DNA of 64,000 bases, taken from positions 38,911-102,910 of the forward strand of contig JBEKEC010000016.1 in assembly GCA_050014015.1 (NCBI GenBank), read 5' to 3'. Origin of the DNA: PALSA-1353 sp050014015 (GTDB lineage Bacteria; Planctomycetota; Phycisphaerae; Tepidisphaerales; Tepidisphaeraceae). Of this stretch, positions 8,572 to 15,782 are shown in pieces. The first letter of the stretch is position 1, and each line of letters opens with the position of its first letter. Both the position numbers and the translations under genes were made by a program. Under the pieces are notes generated by a model. That model saw nothing but the letters and a program-made list of their open reading frames with translations, searched no databases and was not told the origin of the DNA.

Positions 8572-9455
8572 CACGGCATCACCCGCGCATCCGGATATTG
8601 TCCGGCCAGGCGCACTTTGAGTTGTTCGGCTAGGGCGAACGACGGCACGTCCGCGGTGCGGATGATGGTCAAACCCTTATCGGTTGTTTTCAGCGGAACC
8701 GAGCCTGCCGCGGCGACGGCGCGGGCGGCTTTGTCGATGTCCGCGACCTGCGAATACGCGCCAACCTGGACGTAGAATCCGCGGATGCCATGGTGGGCGC
8801 GGGCGCCGGCGCAATAGGGGCTGTTGGGATAGGCCTGCTGCAATAATTGGAACGAGCGGTCGGCATCGTCGAATCGGCCGATGCGCTGCTGGCCGATGCC
8901 GATGTGATAGAGCATCAGGTCTTTGGATTGGGCGTCCTGCTGGGCGTAGGCGATTCCCAGTTCGCGGACGGCGGTGGAGTAATCCTCCTGGTAATAGCAG
9001 ACGTTTCCGAGTTGGGCGTGGAGTCGGGCGGCGAGGACCGGGCGGGGATTGCAATTGAGCCCGCGGGTGTAGGAATCGCGGGCCATGGCCAGGTCGCGTG
9101 CGGCGGCGGCGTTGTCGTCCTTGGGACGTGTCTCGATGGCGTAGCCGCGGAGATAGTACGCCTCGGCCAGCGCGGGGGAATCATTGGCGCCGAGTACCGC
9201 GTCGGCGTTGCGGATGGCCTGGTCGTATTGCCCGGCGTCGAGGGCGTGTTTGCCGGCGTCGAGCTGCTGGCGCGATTGGGCGTTGCCGGTGCAGGAAGCG
9301 AGGAGGAGAAGACACAAAATTCGAAACTCGAAATTCGAAACTCGAATCAAATTCAAAATTCGAATGATAAAACGAATTGTTGTTTCGACCTTTGTCATTC
9401 GAATTTGATTCGAGTTTCGAGTTTCTAATTTCGAGTTTTCATTTTTCCTTCGCAT
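8571..9455 (-). CDS. Lipoprotein with TPR repeats and C-terminal SPOR domain
   Basis: The mature part follows a lipobox (LCLLLLASC) and contains TPR-like helices (ALDAGQYDQAIRNADAV, AEAYYLRGYAIETRP, RLHAQLGNVCYYQEDYSTAV, SPYCAGARAHHG). A C-terminal SPOR-like segment follows, with GFYVQVGAYSQVADIDKAA and a later SFALAEQLKVRLAG. SPOR domains bind denuded peptidoglycan, so this is probably an outer-membrane lipoprotein facing the cell wall. The start is unusual. The best Shine-Dalgarno (GGAGG, 5 nt before the ATG at 9455) precedes MRRK, but between it and the hydrophobic signal core lies an in-frame copy of the TCGAA-type repeat, so about 40 residues of the leader are repeat-encoded. Alternative starts are the ATG at 9398 or internal TTG codons. 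It is coupled to the downstream DUF4185 gene. Confidence 0.75.
   Translation of the reverse strand: MRRKNENSKLETRNSNQIRMTKVETTIRFIIRILNLIRVSNFEFRILCLLLLASCTGNAQSRQQLDAGKHALDAGQYDQAIRNADAVLGANDSPALAEAYYLRGYAIETRPKDDNAAAARDLAMARDSYTRGLNCNPRPVLAARLHAQLGNVCYYQEDYSTAVRELGIAYAQQDAQSKDLMLYHIGIGQQRIGRFDDADRSFQLLQQAYPNSPYCAGARAHHGIRGFYVQVGAYSQVADIDKAARAVAAAGSVPLKTTDKGLTIIRTADVPSFALAEQLKVRLAGQYPDARVMP
9316..9442. repeat. TCGAA-type compound inverted repeat (copy 1)
   Basis: AT-rich DNA built of 8-12 bp words such as AAACTCG, AAATTCG and AATCAAATTCG in one orientation, then their reverse complements after a centre of about 40 bp. It sits inside the 5' end of the SPOR lipoprotein frame, close to the divergent acyl-CoA ligase start. 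A second copy of the same family lies at 62014-62127, also between divergent genes. Confidence 0.85.
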
Positions 9456-9483
9456 CCTTGCCTCCGGCAGATATATTATTTCC

Positions 9484-10977
9484 ATGCTTTTCGAGCCGCT
9501 GCTGAACCATGCCGCCCGGACTCCCACGGACATCGCGATGCTCGACGAGAGCGGGACGCACACGTTCGAGCAGTTGGCGGCGTCGGCCGCGGGGATGGCG
9601 GTGCATCTGGCCCAGACGACGCAACGGCCCAGCGTCGGCCTGATGCTTCCGGCCGGCGCGGGGTTTGCGGCGAGTTTCTACGGAACGCTGCTGGCTGGCA
9701 AGAGCGTGGTGCCGATCAATTTCCTGCTGAGCGAGCGGGAGATGGCGCACATGATCGCCGACAGCGGGATCGACACCATCGTGACCATTCCGCAATTGAG
9801 GGGGAAAATCAAGGACGATGGGGTGAAAGTGGTGGACCTGGCGGAGCTTGCCGGGCGTGCGGCCGGGGCGGCGCCGGGGGAGTTGCTGGCGGCGTTTCAA
9901 AAGCGGTTGCCGGCGCCCAGGCCCGACGACATCGCCGTGCTGATGTACACCAGCGGAACCAGCGGGCTGCCCAAGGGGGTGGAGTTGACGTTCGGCAACC
10001 TGCAGAGCGACGTGGATGCGTGCATCGAGCATGCGCAATTGCAACACAAGCACAAGTTTCTCGGCGTGATCCCGCTGTTTCATTCGTTCGGGATGACGGC
10101 GATGATGCTGGCGCCGGTCCAACTTGGTTCGACGGTGATTTACATGGCCCGGTTCAGTGCGGTGGGGGCGGTGAACGCGGTGCGCGAGCATGGGGTGTCG
10201 CTGATGTTCGCGGTTCCGAGCATGCTGGCGGCGATAGCGCATTTGAAGAGCGCGGTTGCGGAAGATTTCAAGACGATCTATGCGATGATCACCGGCGGGG
10301 AGCCGTTGCCGGCGCGGTTGCGGGAGATTTTTCAGCAGCGGTTCGGGCTGACGTTGCTCGAGGGCTATGGTCTGACGGAGACCAGCCCGGTGGTGGCGCT
10401 GAACATGCCGTGGGTGCACCGTGCCGGGAGCGTGGGCAAGCCGGTGCCGGGGGCGGAAATAAAGATCGCGGATGAATCGGGCGATCCGCTGCCGCGGGGA
10501 CAAACCGGGGAGGTCTGGCTCCGCGGGCCGATGGTCATGAAGGGGTATCACAATCTTCCCAAGGAAACGGAGGCGGCGCTGACGGCGGACGGATTTTTCA
10601 AAACGGGAGACCTGGGAATGGTCGATGCCGAGGGGTTTCTTTACATCACCGGAAGGAAGAAGGATTTGATCATCGTGGCTGGGGAAAAGGTCGCTCCGCG
10701 GGAGGTGGAAGAGATTTTGGTGTCTCATGCGGGCGTGGCGGAAGCGGCGGTGGTGGGGAAGCAAGACGCCGGCCGGGGAGAGATGGTGGTGGCGTTCGTG
10801 ATTCGGCGCCCGGGCGAGGAGGCGTCGGCAGAGGCGTTGCGGGATTTATGTCGGGATCAGGGGCTGGCGCAGTGGAAGATTCCGCGCGAATTTTATTTTC
10901 CGCCGGATTTGCCGCGTTCGCCCACGGGCAAGGTGCTGAAGCGCTTGCTGGCGGAGCAGGTGAACCGGGCGGAGTAG
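9484..10977 (+). CDS. AMP-dependent long-chain fatty acid-CoA (or acyl-ACP) ligase
   Basis: This 497-residue member of the adenylate-forming enzyme family activates a carboxylic acid with ATP and transfers it to CoA or a carrier protein. The phosphate loop YTSGTSGLPKG is at about residue 155. The adenine-site motif GYGLTETSPVVALNM, the hinge segment KTGDLGMVDAEGFLYITGRK with KDLIIVAGEKV, and the C-terminal catalytic lysine region PRSPTGKVLKRLL are all intact. The closest known types are FadD-like and acyl-[ACP] synthetase domains; the acyl chain cannot be read from the sequence. It is transcribed divergently from the SPOR lipoprotein gene, with only about 28 bp between the start codons if the lipoprotein starts at 9455. 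Confidence 0.9.
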   Translation: MLFEPLLNHAARTPTDIAMLDESGTHTFEQLAASAAGMAVHLAQTTQRPSVGLMLPAGAGFAASFYGTLLAGKSVVPINFLLSEREMAHMIADSGIDTIVTIPQLRGKIKDDGVKVVDLAELAGRAAGAAPGELLAAFQKRLPAPRPDDIAVLMYTSGTSGLPKGVELTFGNLQSDVDACIEHAQLQHKHKFLGVIPLFHSFGMTAMMLAPVQLGSTVIYMARFSAVGAVNAVREHGVSLMFAVPSMLAAIAHLKSAVAEDFKTIYAMITGGEPLPARLREIFQQRFGLTLLEGYGLTETSPVVALNMPWVHRAGSVGKPVPGAEIKIADESGDPLPRGQTGEVWLRGPMVMKGYHNLPKETEAALTADGFFKTGDLGMVDAEGFLYITGRKKDLIIVAGEKVAPREVEEILVSHAGVAEAAVVGKQDAGRGEMVVAFVIRRPGEEASAEALRDLCRDQGLAQWKIPREFYFPPDLPRSPTGKVLKRLLAEQVNRAE

Positions 10978-11116
10978 CGGGTGGGTTCACCGCCAATATG
11001 CGGGGTGACCATCCGTCGGAAGAAGCCGAGGAATTGCGGCTGCGGCACGTTGATAACGCTATTTGCATGCAATAGTTATGTTCTTTTTGGCTTGGGTTTC
11101 CATTTTGAGCCAACAA

Positions 11117-11174
11117 TAATTCCGACTTGCAAATTTAAGCGGGACTTTAGTTTGTAATTCCGACTTTCGATAAT
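11117..11174 (+). promoter_or_regulatory. Direct-repeat operator and candidate promoter of the AbiE-like module
   Basis: The 12-mer TAATTCCGACTT occurs twice, at 11117-11128 and 11155-11166, exactly 38 bp apart. The second copy lies between a weak -35 (TTTAGT, 11146-11151) and a -10-like GATAAT (11169-11174). This is the arrangement expected for an operator bound by the first gene of the module. The surrounding DNA is distinctly AT-rich compared with its flanks. Confidence 0.5.
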
Positions 11175-11185
11175 AGCATATAGAT

Positions 11186-12343
11186 ATGGAGTCGGATCTG
11201 ACGCATCATTTTCTCGGGTTAGGTTATCAGACAGAAGTCGGTGGTGGGTATCTCCTTAGCCCAGAAGGTTCAGAAACATACGCGATTAAACTCGGGGCCA
11301 GAGGTGTGCGCGATCTTCGGGATGCCACAATAGGTTTGGCGACGTTCTTCACCCGACATCCGAAAGTCGTTCGCGGCTATGTACTGGTTTCGCTTATGCG
11401 AATAAGTCCGGGTCGAGTGCGGGCCGAATGGGAATCGATCAAACGGGTGTTATTGCCGGAGGTTAGCACGCGGATGTATTTGGTAGCGGTTGTGGACGGG
11501 ACTGAAGTTGCGGTGCCTCCGTATCCACGGCCGACGCCGGTAATCGATTATTTCCTCAACTTCGCCGGGAAGACGAGAGTTCCACCTGAGTCACGATCGT
11601 ATTTCTCTGTGGAGTACGACCCGCCGGTCCGCGGCCCCCTCGGAGTGACGTGGAAATCCCTGGAAGTCGAGAAAGTTTTGCTGCACCGATGGTTGCTAAG
11701 GGAGGGGCCGATCGCTGTCGGGATTTTAAGTCGGCAAGTGGGGTGTTCGTATCCGACTGCGATTCAAGCCGTTCGGTGGTTGGCGGCCAGCGAATTGATC
11801 GCGCGCGAACGTTCCCGGTCCGTCGCCTTGGTGCAATATCCGCGGGACCGGTGGGCCGAGCTGTTGCGTGCACAGAGGCTGGTCTATCCGCCAGAGGAGT
11901 TCGTCGATCCGATCCCGGGACCGGGTGCAGTGGACGGAATCATGCGACGGCTAAATCGCCTGCGCCCCACGGGGGTCGCGATTGGGGGCGTTATCGCAGC
12001 ACGGCGTTGGGATCCGGCGTTCGACCTCAATGGGACGCCTCGGATTGACGTGCTGCTGCATACACCGGCGGAACGATCGCCTCACAGAGGGGGGTGGCTT
12101 CGGGACGCGACCGAGTTGGTCCGCCGGCTCGATCCTGCATTGAAACGGCGATCGCCGCAAGTGCGAGGGGTGACGGTCTTGGTGCTTCACCGCACGTACC
12201 GTCGGGATCCGCTTTTCCTCGACGAGCCAAAGTCACCAATGCCATTCGCGGATCCTGTCGAGGTTCTCTGTCATCTAAATGAGTTGGGGTTAACGGCGCA
12301 GGCGCGCGAACTTGTTAGCCGCCTCCGTCAGGGCGTAAAGTGA
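11186..12343 (+). CDS. Winged-helix protein, AbiEi-like antitoxin/regulator of a nucleotidyltransferase module
   Basis: This 385-residue protein is not closely recognised. A winged helix-turn-helix region is visible around residues 158-225, including EKVLLHRWLLREGPIAVGIL and YPTAIQAVRWLAASELIARE. The C-terminal part (about 235-385) contains GVAIGGVIAARRWDPAFDLN then RIDVLLHTP, the layout seen in AbiEi-like antitoxins, where a DNA-binding domain is joined to a degenerate nucleotidyltransferase-like domain. The stop codon shares a base with the ATG of the next gene, which encodes a nucleotidyltransferase-fold protein. The pairing suggests a type IV-like toxin-antitoxin or abortive infection unit in which this protein represses its promoter and antagonises the partner. 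The N-terminal 150 residues have no recognised family. The assignment rests on gene pairing and domain layout, not close homology. Confidence 0.6.
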   Translation: MESDLTHHFLGLGYQTEVGGGYLLSPEGSETYAIKLGARGVRDLRDATIGLATFFTRHPKVVRGYVLVSLMRISPGRVRAEWESIKRVLLPEVSTRMYLVAVVDGTEVAVPPYPRPTPVIDYFLNFAGKTRVPPESRSYFSVEYDPPVRGPLGVTWKSLEVEKVLLHRWLLREGPIAVGILSRQVGCSYPTAIQAVRWLAASELIARERSRSVALVQYPRDRWAELLRAQRLVYPPEEFVDPIPGPGAVDGIMRRLNRLRPTGVAIGGVIAARRWDPAFDLNGTPRIDVLLHTPAERSPHRGGWLRDATELVRRLDPALKRRSPQVRGVTVLVLHRTYRRDPLFLDEPKSPMPFADPVEVLCHLNELGLTAQARELVSRLRQGVK

Positions 12344-13227
12344 TGAGTAACCTCGACCCCGAGTTTCTATTTCGCACTCTTTGCAACGACATACCGAATG
12401 AATTGCATAGGGACGTTTTTGTGACCGGGAGCCTTGCGGCCGCGTACGCGTTCAAGGTCAAGTTGGTCGGACAAGCAATCAATACCAAGGACGCTGATCT
12501 GCTGGTGCATCCCGCAGGAAATGTGAGTTCTGCCCAAAAAATCGCGGAACGGCTATTGGCGATTGGTTGGCGCCCGACAAAGCATTGTAGACCTCTCGCC
12601 AAGTTGCCCGTGGACACAGAGAAGCTGTGGGCGATCCGCCTTATGCCGCCAGCATCCAACGACTATTTTATCGAGTTTCTCAACGTCCCCGTTGAGGAGC
12701 AGGGGCCGCTCAAGCTGTGGATTCCCGTGCAAATAAATGGGGGCTGGTACGGTTTGCCTAGCTTCAAGTTCATGGGGTTGCTTGCGTTTAACCGGTATCA
12801 TTCAGCCGAGGGGCTTGAATATGCCGCCCCCGAAATGATGGCGCTGTCCAACCTGCTTTCGCACGCGGTGGTAAGCGATGTCGAAATCGAGTCCGGGGAG
12901 TTCCGCGGACTCCGTAGGTGCGCTAAGGACCTCGGGCGTGTGTTGGCACTGGCCTTTTTGTCGGGGCGGGAGAAAACCGAGAAATGGGTTGATCGGTGGC
13001 AGTATGGGCTGGAGAAGGCATTCCCCAAGTCTTGGCGCAAGTACGCAAGCGAAGCAGGCGCGGGGCTGCGAGAAATGCTTGCTGACGAAGGGGTCATGGA
13101 GGAAGCGCGAAGGACGACAGACTACGGGTTGCTCAGTGGCATGGATATTGGCGTTCAGGAGCTTCGCGGCATCGGCAGCCGAATCCTGGCCGATGCGATT
13201 GAACCGTTGGAGCAGAGGGCCGCTTGA
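12343..13227 (+). CDS. Nucleotidyltransferase-fold protein, AbiEii-like toxin candidate
   Basis: The ATG at 12343 overlaps the preceding stop by one base (TGATG); an in-frame GTG at 12340 is also possible. The 294-residue protein has the polymerase-beta-type nucleotidyltransferase signature: VTGSLAAAYAF at about residues 28-38, followed by NTKDADLLVHP with the expected pair of acidic residues. These are the first motifs of AbiEii/MenT-type toxins, which transfer nucleotides to tRNA or other targets and block growth. Later parts (YGLPSFKFMGLLAFNRYHSA, GREKTEKWVDRWQYGLEKAF) are not recognised. Together with the preceding winged-helix protein it forms a two-gene operon with its own operator-like repeats. 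Function is inferred from fold motifs and gene order. Confidence 0.65.
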   Translation: MSNLDPEFLFRTLCNDIPNELHRDVFVTGSLAAAYAFKVKLVGQAINTKDADLLVHPAGNVSSAQKIAERLLAIGWRPTKHCRPLAKLPVDTEKLWAIRLMPPASNDYFIEFLNVPVEEQGPLKLWIPVQINGGWYGLPSFKFMGLLAFNRYHSAEGLEYAAPEMMALSNLLSHAVVSDVEIESGEFRGLRRCAKDLGRVLALAFLSGREKTEKWVDRWQYGLEKAFPKSWRKYASEAGAGLREMLADEGVMEEARRTTDYGLLSGMDIGVQELRGIGSRILADAIEPLEQRAA

Positions 13228-13329
13228 CCAGTTTACGGGGCGCGTTCTGACTCCGCGTGCGCAATAGACGGGTCTTTGTCCGGAAGAACCGGATACCTTG
13301 GGGCGTGACGGGTCCGGACTACGTATCGC

Positions 13330-14805
13330 TCATTTCGTCTTGAAGGTTGACATGGCGGCCATCAACTGATCGGCCTGGGCGGCGCTTTGCTGGGTGGACG
13401 CGTCAAGGTGATGCAGGGTCTGCGAAACCTGGGCAACTCCTTCTGCCTGCTCCTTGGACATGGCGGCGATCTGCCGCAGGAGTCCGGCCGCCTTCTGGCT
13501 TTGCGCGGCGATTTTCTCGAATGCGTCGCGGGTATCGCGCACACGTTGTGTGCCGTTGAGGATCTTGTTTTTGGCCTCCTGGATGATGGTGGCGACGTTT
13601 TTTGTGGCCTCGGCGGTTTGGGAGGCGAGCTTGCGGACGTTTTCGGCGACGACGGCGAATCCCTCGCCCGCCTTGCCGGCGCGGGCGGCCTCGATCGCCG
13701 CATTGATGGCCAGCATATTCGTGTTGGCCGCGATTTCATCGATCACCCGCAGAATCTTCTCGATATGCCGGCTGGCCTCGGCGACCTCATCCATCGACGT
13801 GGAGACCACCTTGATCGACTCGTTGGCGGCGACGATGTTCGTGTTGGCGGCGCTCATCAATTCGTTGGCCTGCTGCGCACTCTCGGCGTTTTGCTGGACC
13901 GCTGTGGACATTTGGTGCATGGCGGCGCTGGTCTGTTCGATAGAGGCGGCCTGCGCCGAGGCGCTGGAGCCGCTGGCGTTGGCGGAGCTTTGGGCCTCGC
14001 CAATGGCCTTTTCCAGTTTGCCTACGGAGGCGTCGAACAACCGGGAAAGCGTGCCGATCTCGTCTTTGCTCTGGTAATCGATGCGTTTGGTGAGATCGCC
14101 GCGCTCAAAGTTGGCCATTTGCCCCGCGAATAGACCCAGGGGCCGGCCGATCAGCCATCGCACGGAGGCGAACACCGACAAGGCCAGCACCACTGCCATG
14201 GCAACGATGGAACCGATGGCATTACGAGACAGCTCGACGCGAGCGTCGCCGATGCTGGCGGTGGCGTTTTTCTCGGTCTGGGCCAATTCGGCGGTGGAGA
14301 AGCTGAAGTACGTCACGCCGCCCAATTCTCCCGGATTCCAGGAGGTGTGGCAGCGCACGCAGTCGGCGCTCACCACCTGTGGGCGGTAGATCTGGATCCG
14401 TTCACTGTTGCTGTCAATCCACTCTTGATGGTCGTTGACGAATCGCTGCTGGAGTTCCGGGGCCAGGGATCGGCCTTTGGCACTGGCTTCGGAGCTTTGC
14501 GTAACCACGCCGTCGCGGTTGAACAGGGAGAATTCCAGCAATCCCTTGATGCCGCGCTGCTGCTGCAGAATGCGGCCGAATTTCTCCATTTCACCGCGTT
14601 CCAGCGAGCTGGCGACGGAATGTCCGACGGCATCGCAGACGTTTCGAGCGGCGGTCTCCTCGCGCTGGCGCATCAAGGCCAGATCGCCGCTGGACAGATT
14701 TGAGATGCGATGGGTAACGGTGAAGTATTGCAGCGCCTGGGTCAAGGAGACCACCACGAGGACGCCAACCACGAGGACGAGCGAGAGCTTCCAATGAAGT
14801 TTCAT
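13330..14805 (-). CDS. Methyl-accepting chemotaxis protein with periplasmic CxxCH heme-binding sensor domain
   Basis: A 491-residue chemoreceptor. TM1 is at about residues 8-27. A periplasmic domain (about 30-195) resembles the Tll0287/DUF3365 heme sensor fold and contains a c-type heme motif CVRCH at 149-153. TM2 is at about 197-217, then a HAMP region (GRPLGLFAGQMANFERGDLT). The cytoplasmic signalling coiled coil has the conserved hairpin IAANTNMLAINAAIEAARAG then GEGFAVVAENVRKLA, which binds CheA/CheW. The ATG overlaps the stop of the hydrogenase small-subunit gene (ATGA), so it is the third gene of the hydrogenase operon. Known heme-bearing chemoreceptors sense redox or gas signals. Coupling to a hydrogenase suggests the heme is reduced by electrons from H2; that part is inference. 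Confidence 0.9.
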   Translation of the reverse strand: MKLHWKLSLVLVVGVLVVVSLTQALQYFTVTHRISNLSSGDLALMRQREETAARNVCDAVGHSVASSLERGEMEKFGRILQQQRGIKGLLEFSLFNRDGVVTQSSEASAKGRSLAPELQQRFVNDHQEWIDSNSERIQIYRPQVVSADCVRCHTSWNPGELGGVTYFSFSTAELAQTEKNATASIGDARVELSRNAIGSIVAMAVVLALSVFASVRWLIGRPLGLFAGQMANFERGDLTKRIDYQSKDEIGTLSRLFDASVGKLEKAIGEAQSSANASGSSASAQAASIEQTSAAMHQMSTAVQQNAESAQQANELMSAANTNIVAANESIKVVSTSMDEVAEASRHIEKILRVIDEIAANTNMLAINAAIEAARAGKAGEGFAVVAENVRKLASQTAEATKNVATIIQEAKNKILNGTQRVRDTRDAFEKIAAQSQKAAGLLRQIAAMSKEQAEGVAQVSQTLHHLDASTQQSAAQADQLMAAMSTFKTK

Positions 14806-15746
14806 GACGGGGACTCCTCTTTCCTGCGAGCGGCGGCGGCGGCCAGAGCTTCACGCGGATAGAAGGCGAAGTCCGCCTTGGCCGCGAAACCCGGTGAAGC
14901 ACAGCCGACGCACGGCGCGCCGGCACGGATGCATGCGTTGGCTCCGTTGTTCCATAGGCGCAGGGTGCAGTCGGCCCGTGTCGTTGGGCCCAGGCAGCCA
15001 AGCTGAAACAGGCAGCCGTCATCCCCGAAGGCCTTGGCAAAGTGTTCGCGCTCGTAATCGGAGAAACGCGGGCATTGATCGTGCAGCACGCGGTTGAAAA
15101 ACGCCTTGGGCCGAAGCTGGTCGTCCAACTTGGGCATTCCGAATTTCACCAAATGCACGAGCGTCCCAACCAGCCAGTCGGGATGCGCCGGACAGCCGGG
15201 GATTCTGATCAACGGCTTGTCGATCTTCTGTTGGTTCAGGAACGTGCTCAGGCTGACCGCGCCGGTGGGGTTGTTTTCCGCGGCGGGGATGCCGCCGAAG
15301 GCCGAGCAGGTTCCCAGTGCGATGATTGCTTTGGCGTTGTTGGCGGCGCGGGCGACCCAGGTGGTCATGGGCTGCTGGCCCAGGACGCAGGCTTCGGGCA
15401 TTCCGACGGGCAGGGCGCCTTCGACGACCAACCAATACCCGCCCTCCTGAATGGTGCGCTCGATGACGCCAATGGCGACTGCGCCGGTGGCGGCCGACAC
15501 GGTCCCGTTGAACCGCAGCGCGATACTCTCCAACAACAAATGAAACACGTCGGGATGATCGGAGTTGAGGAAGGAGACCGAGCACCCCGAGCAGCTCTGC
15601 GCTTGCAGCCAGAGTACCGGCTGCTCGCCGGAGGCCAGGGCCTCGATTGCCTGTGCGAGTTGAGGCGCCATGGCGGCGCTGAGGCCCCACATGGCCGCCA
15701 GTTGCCCCCCGACTTTGACGAAATCCCGTCTCGATATGGATGTCAT
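14802..15746 (-). CDS. [NiFe]-hydrogenase small subunit, Tat-exported
   Basis: This 314-residue protein begins with a twin-arginine signal (SRRDFVKVGG followed by a hydrophobic stretch), so the folded complex is exported to the periplasm. Ligands for the three iron-sulfur clusters are present: the proximal CSGC and later GTCSAFGG and PGCPAHPDW; then the medial/distal set in HDQCPRFSDYEREHF, CLFQLGCLGPTTRADC and CIRAGAPCVGCASPGF. There is no C-terminal membrane anchor and no cytochrome b gene next to it, unlike typical respiratory uptake hydrogenases. It lies 36 bp after the large-subunit gene and overlaps the following chemoreceptor gene by 4 bp. The small subunit should carry electrons away from the NiFe site to a partner; the obvious neighbouring candidate is the heme domain of the chemoreceptor. 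Confidence 0.93.
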   Translation of the reverse strand: MTSISRRDFVKVGGQLAAMWGLSAAMAPQLAQAIEALASGEQPVLWLQAQSCSGCSVSFLNSDHPDVFHLLLESIALRFNGTVSAATGAVAIGVIERTIQEGGYWLVVEGALPVGMPEACVLGQQPMTTWVARAANNAKAIIALGTCSAFGGIPAAENNPTGAVSLSTFLNQQKIDKPLIRIPGCPAHPDWLVGTLVHLVKFGMPKLDDQLRPKAFFNRVLHDQCPRFSDYEREHFAKAFGDDGCLFQLGCLGPTTRADCTLRLWNNGANACIRAGAPCVGCASPGFAAKADFAFYPREALAAAAARRKEESPS

Positions 15747-15782
15747 AATCAGTTCCGATCTAATGCATCAGGTTCCCGAGCG

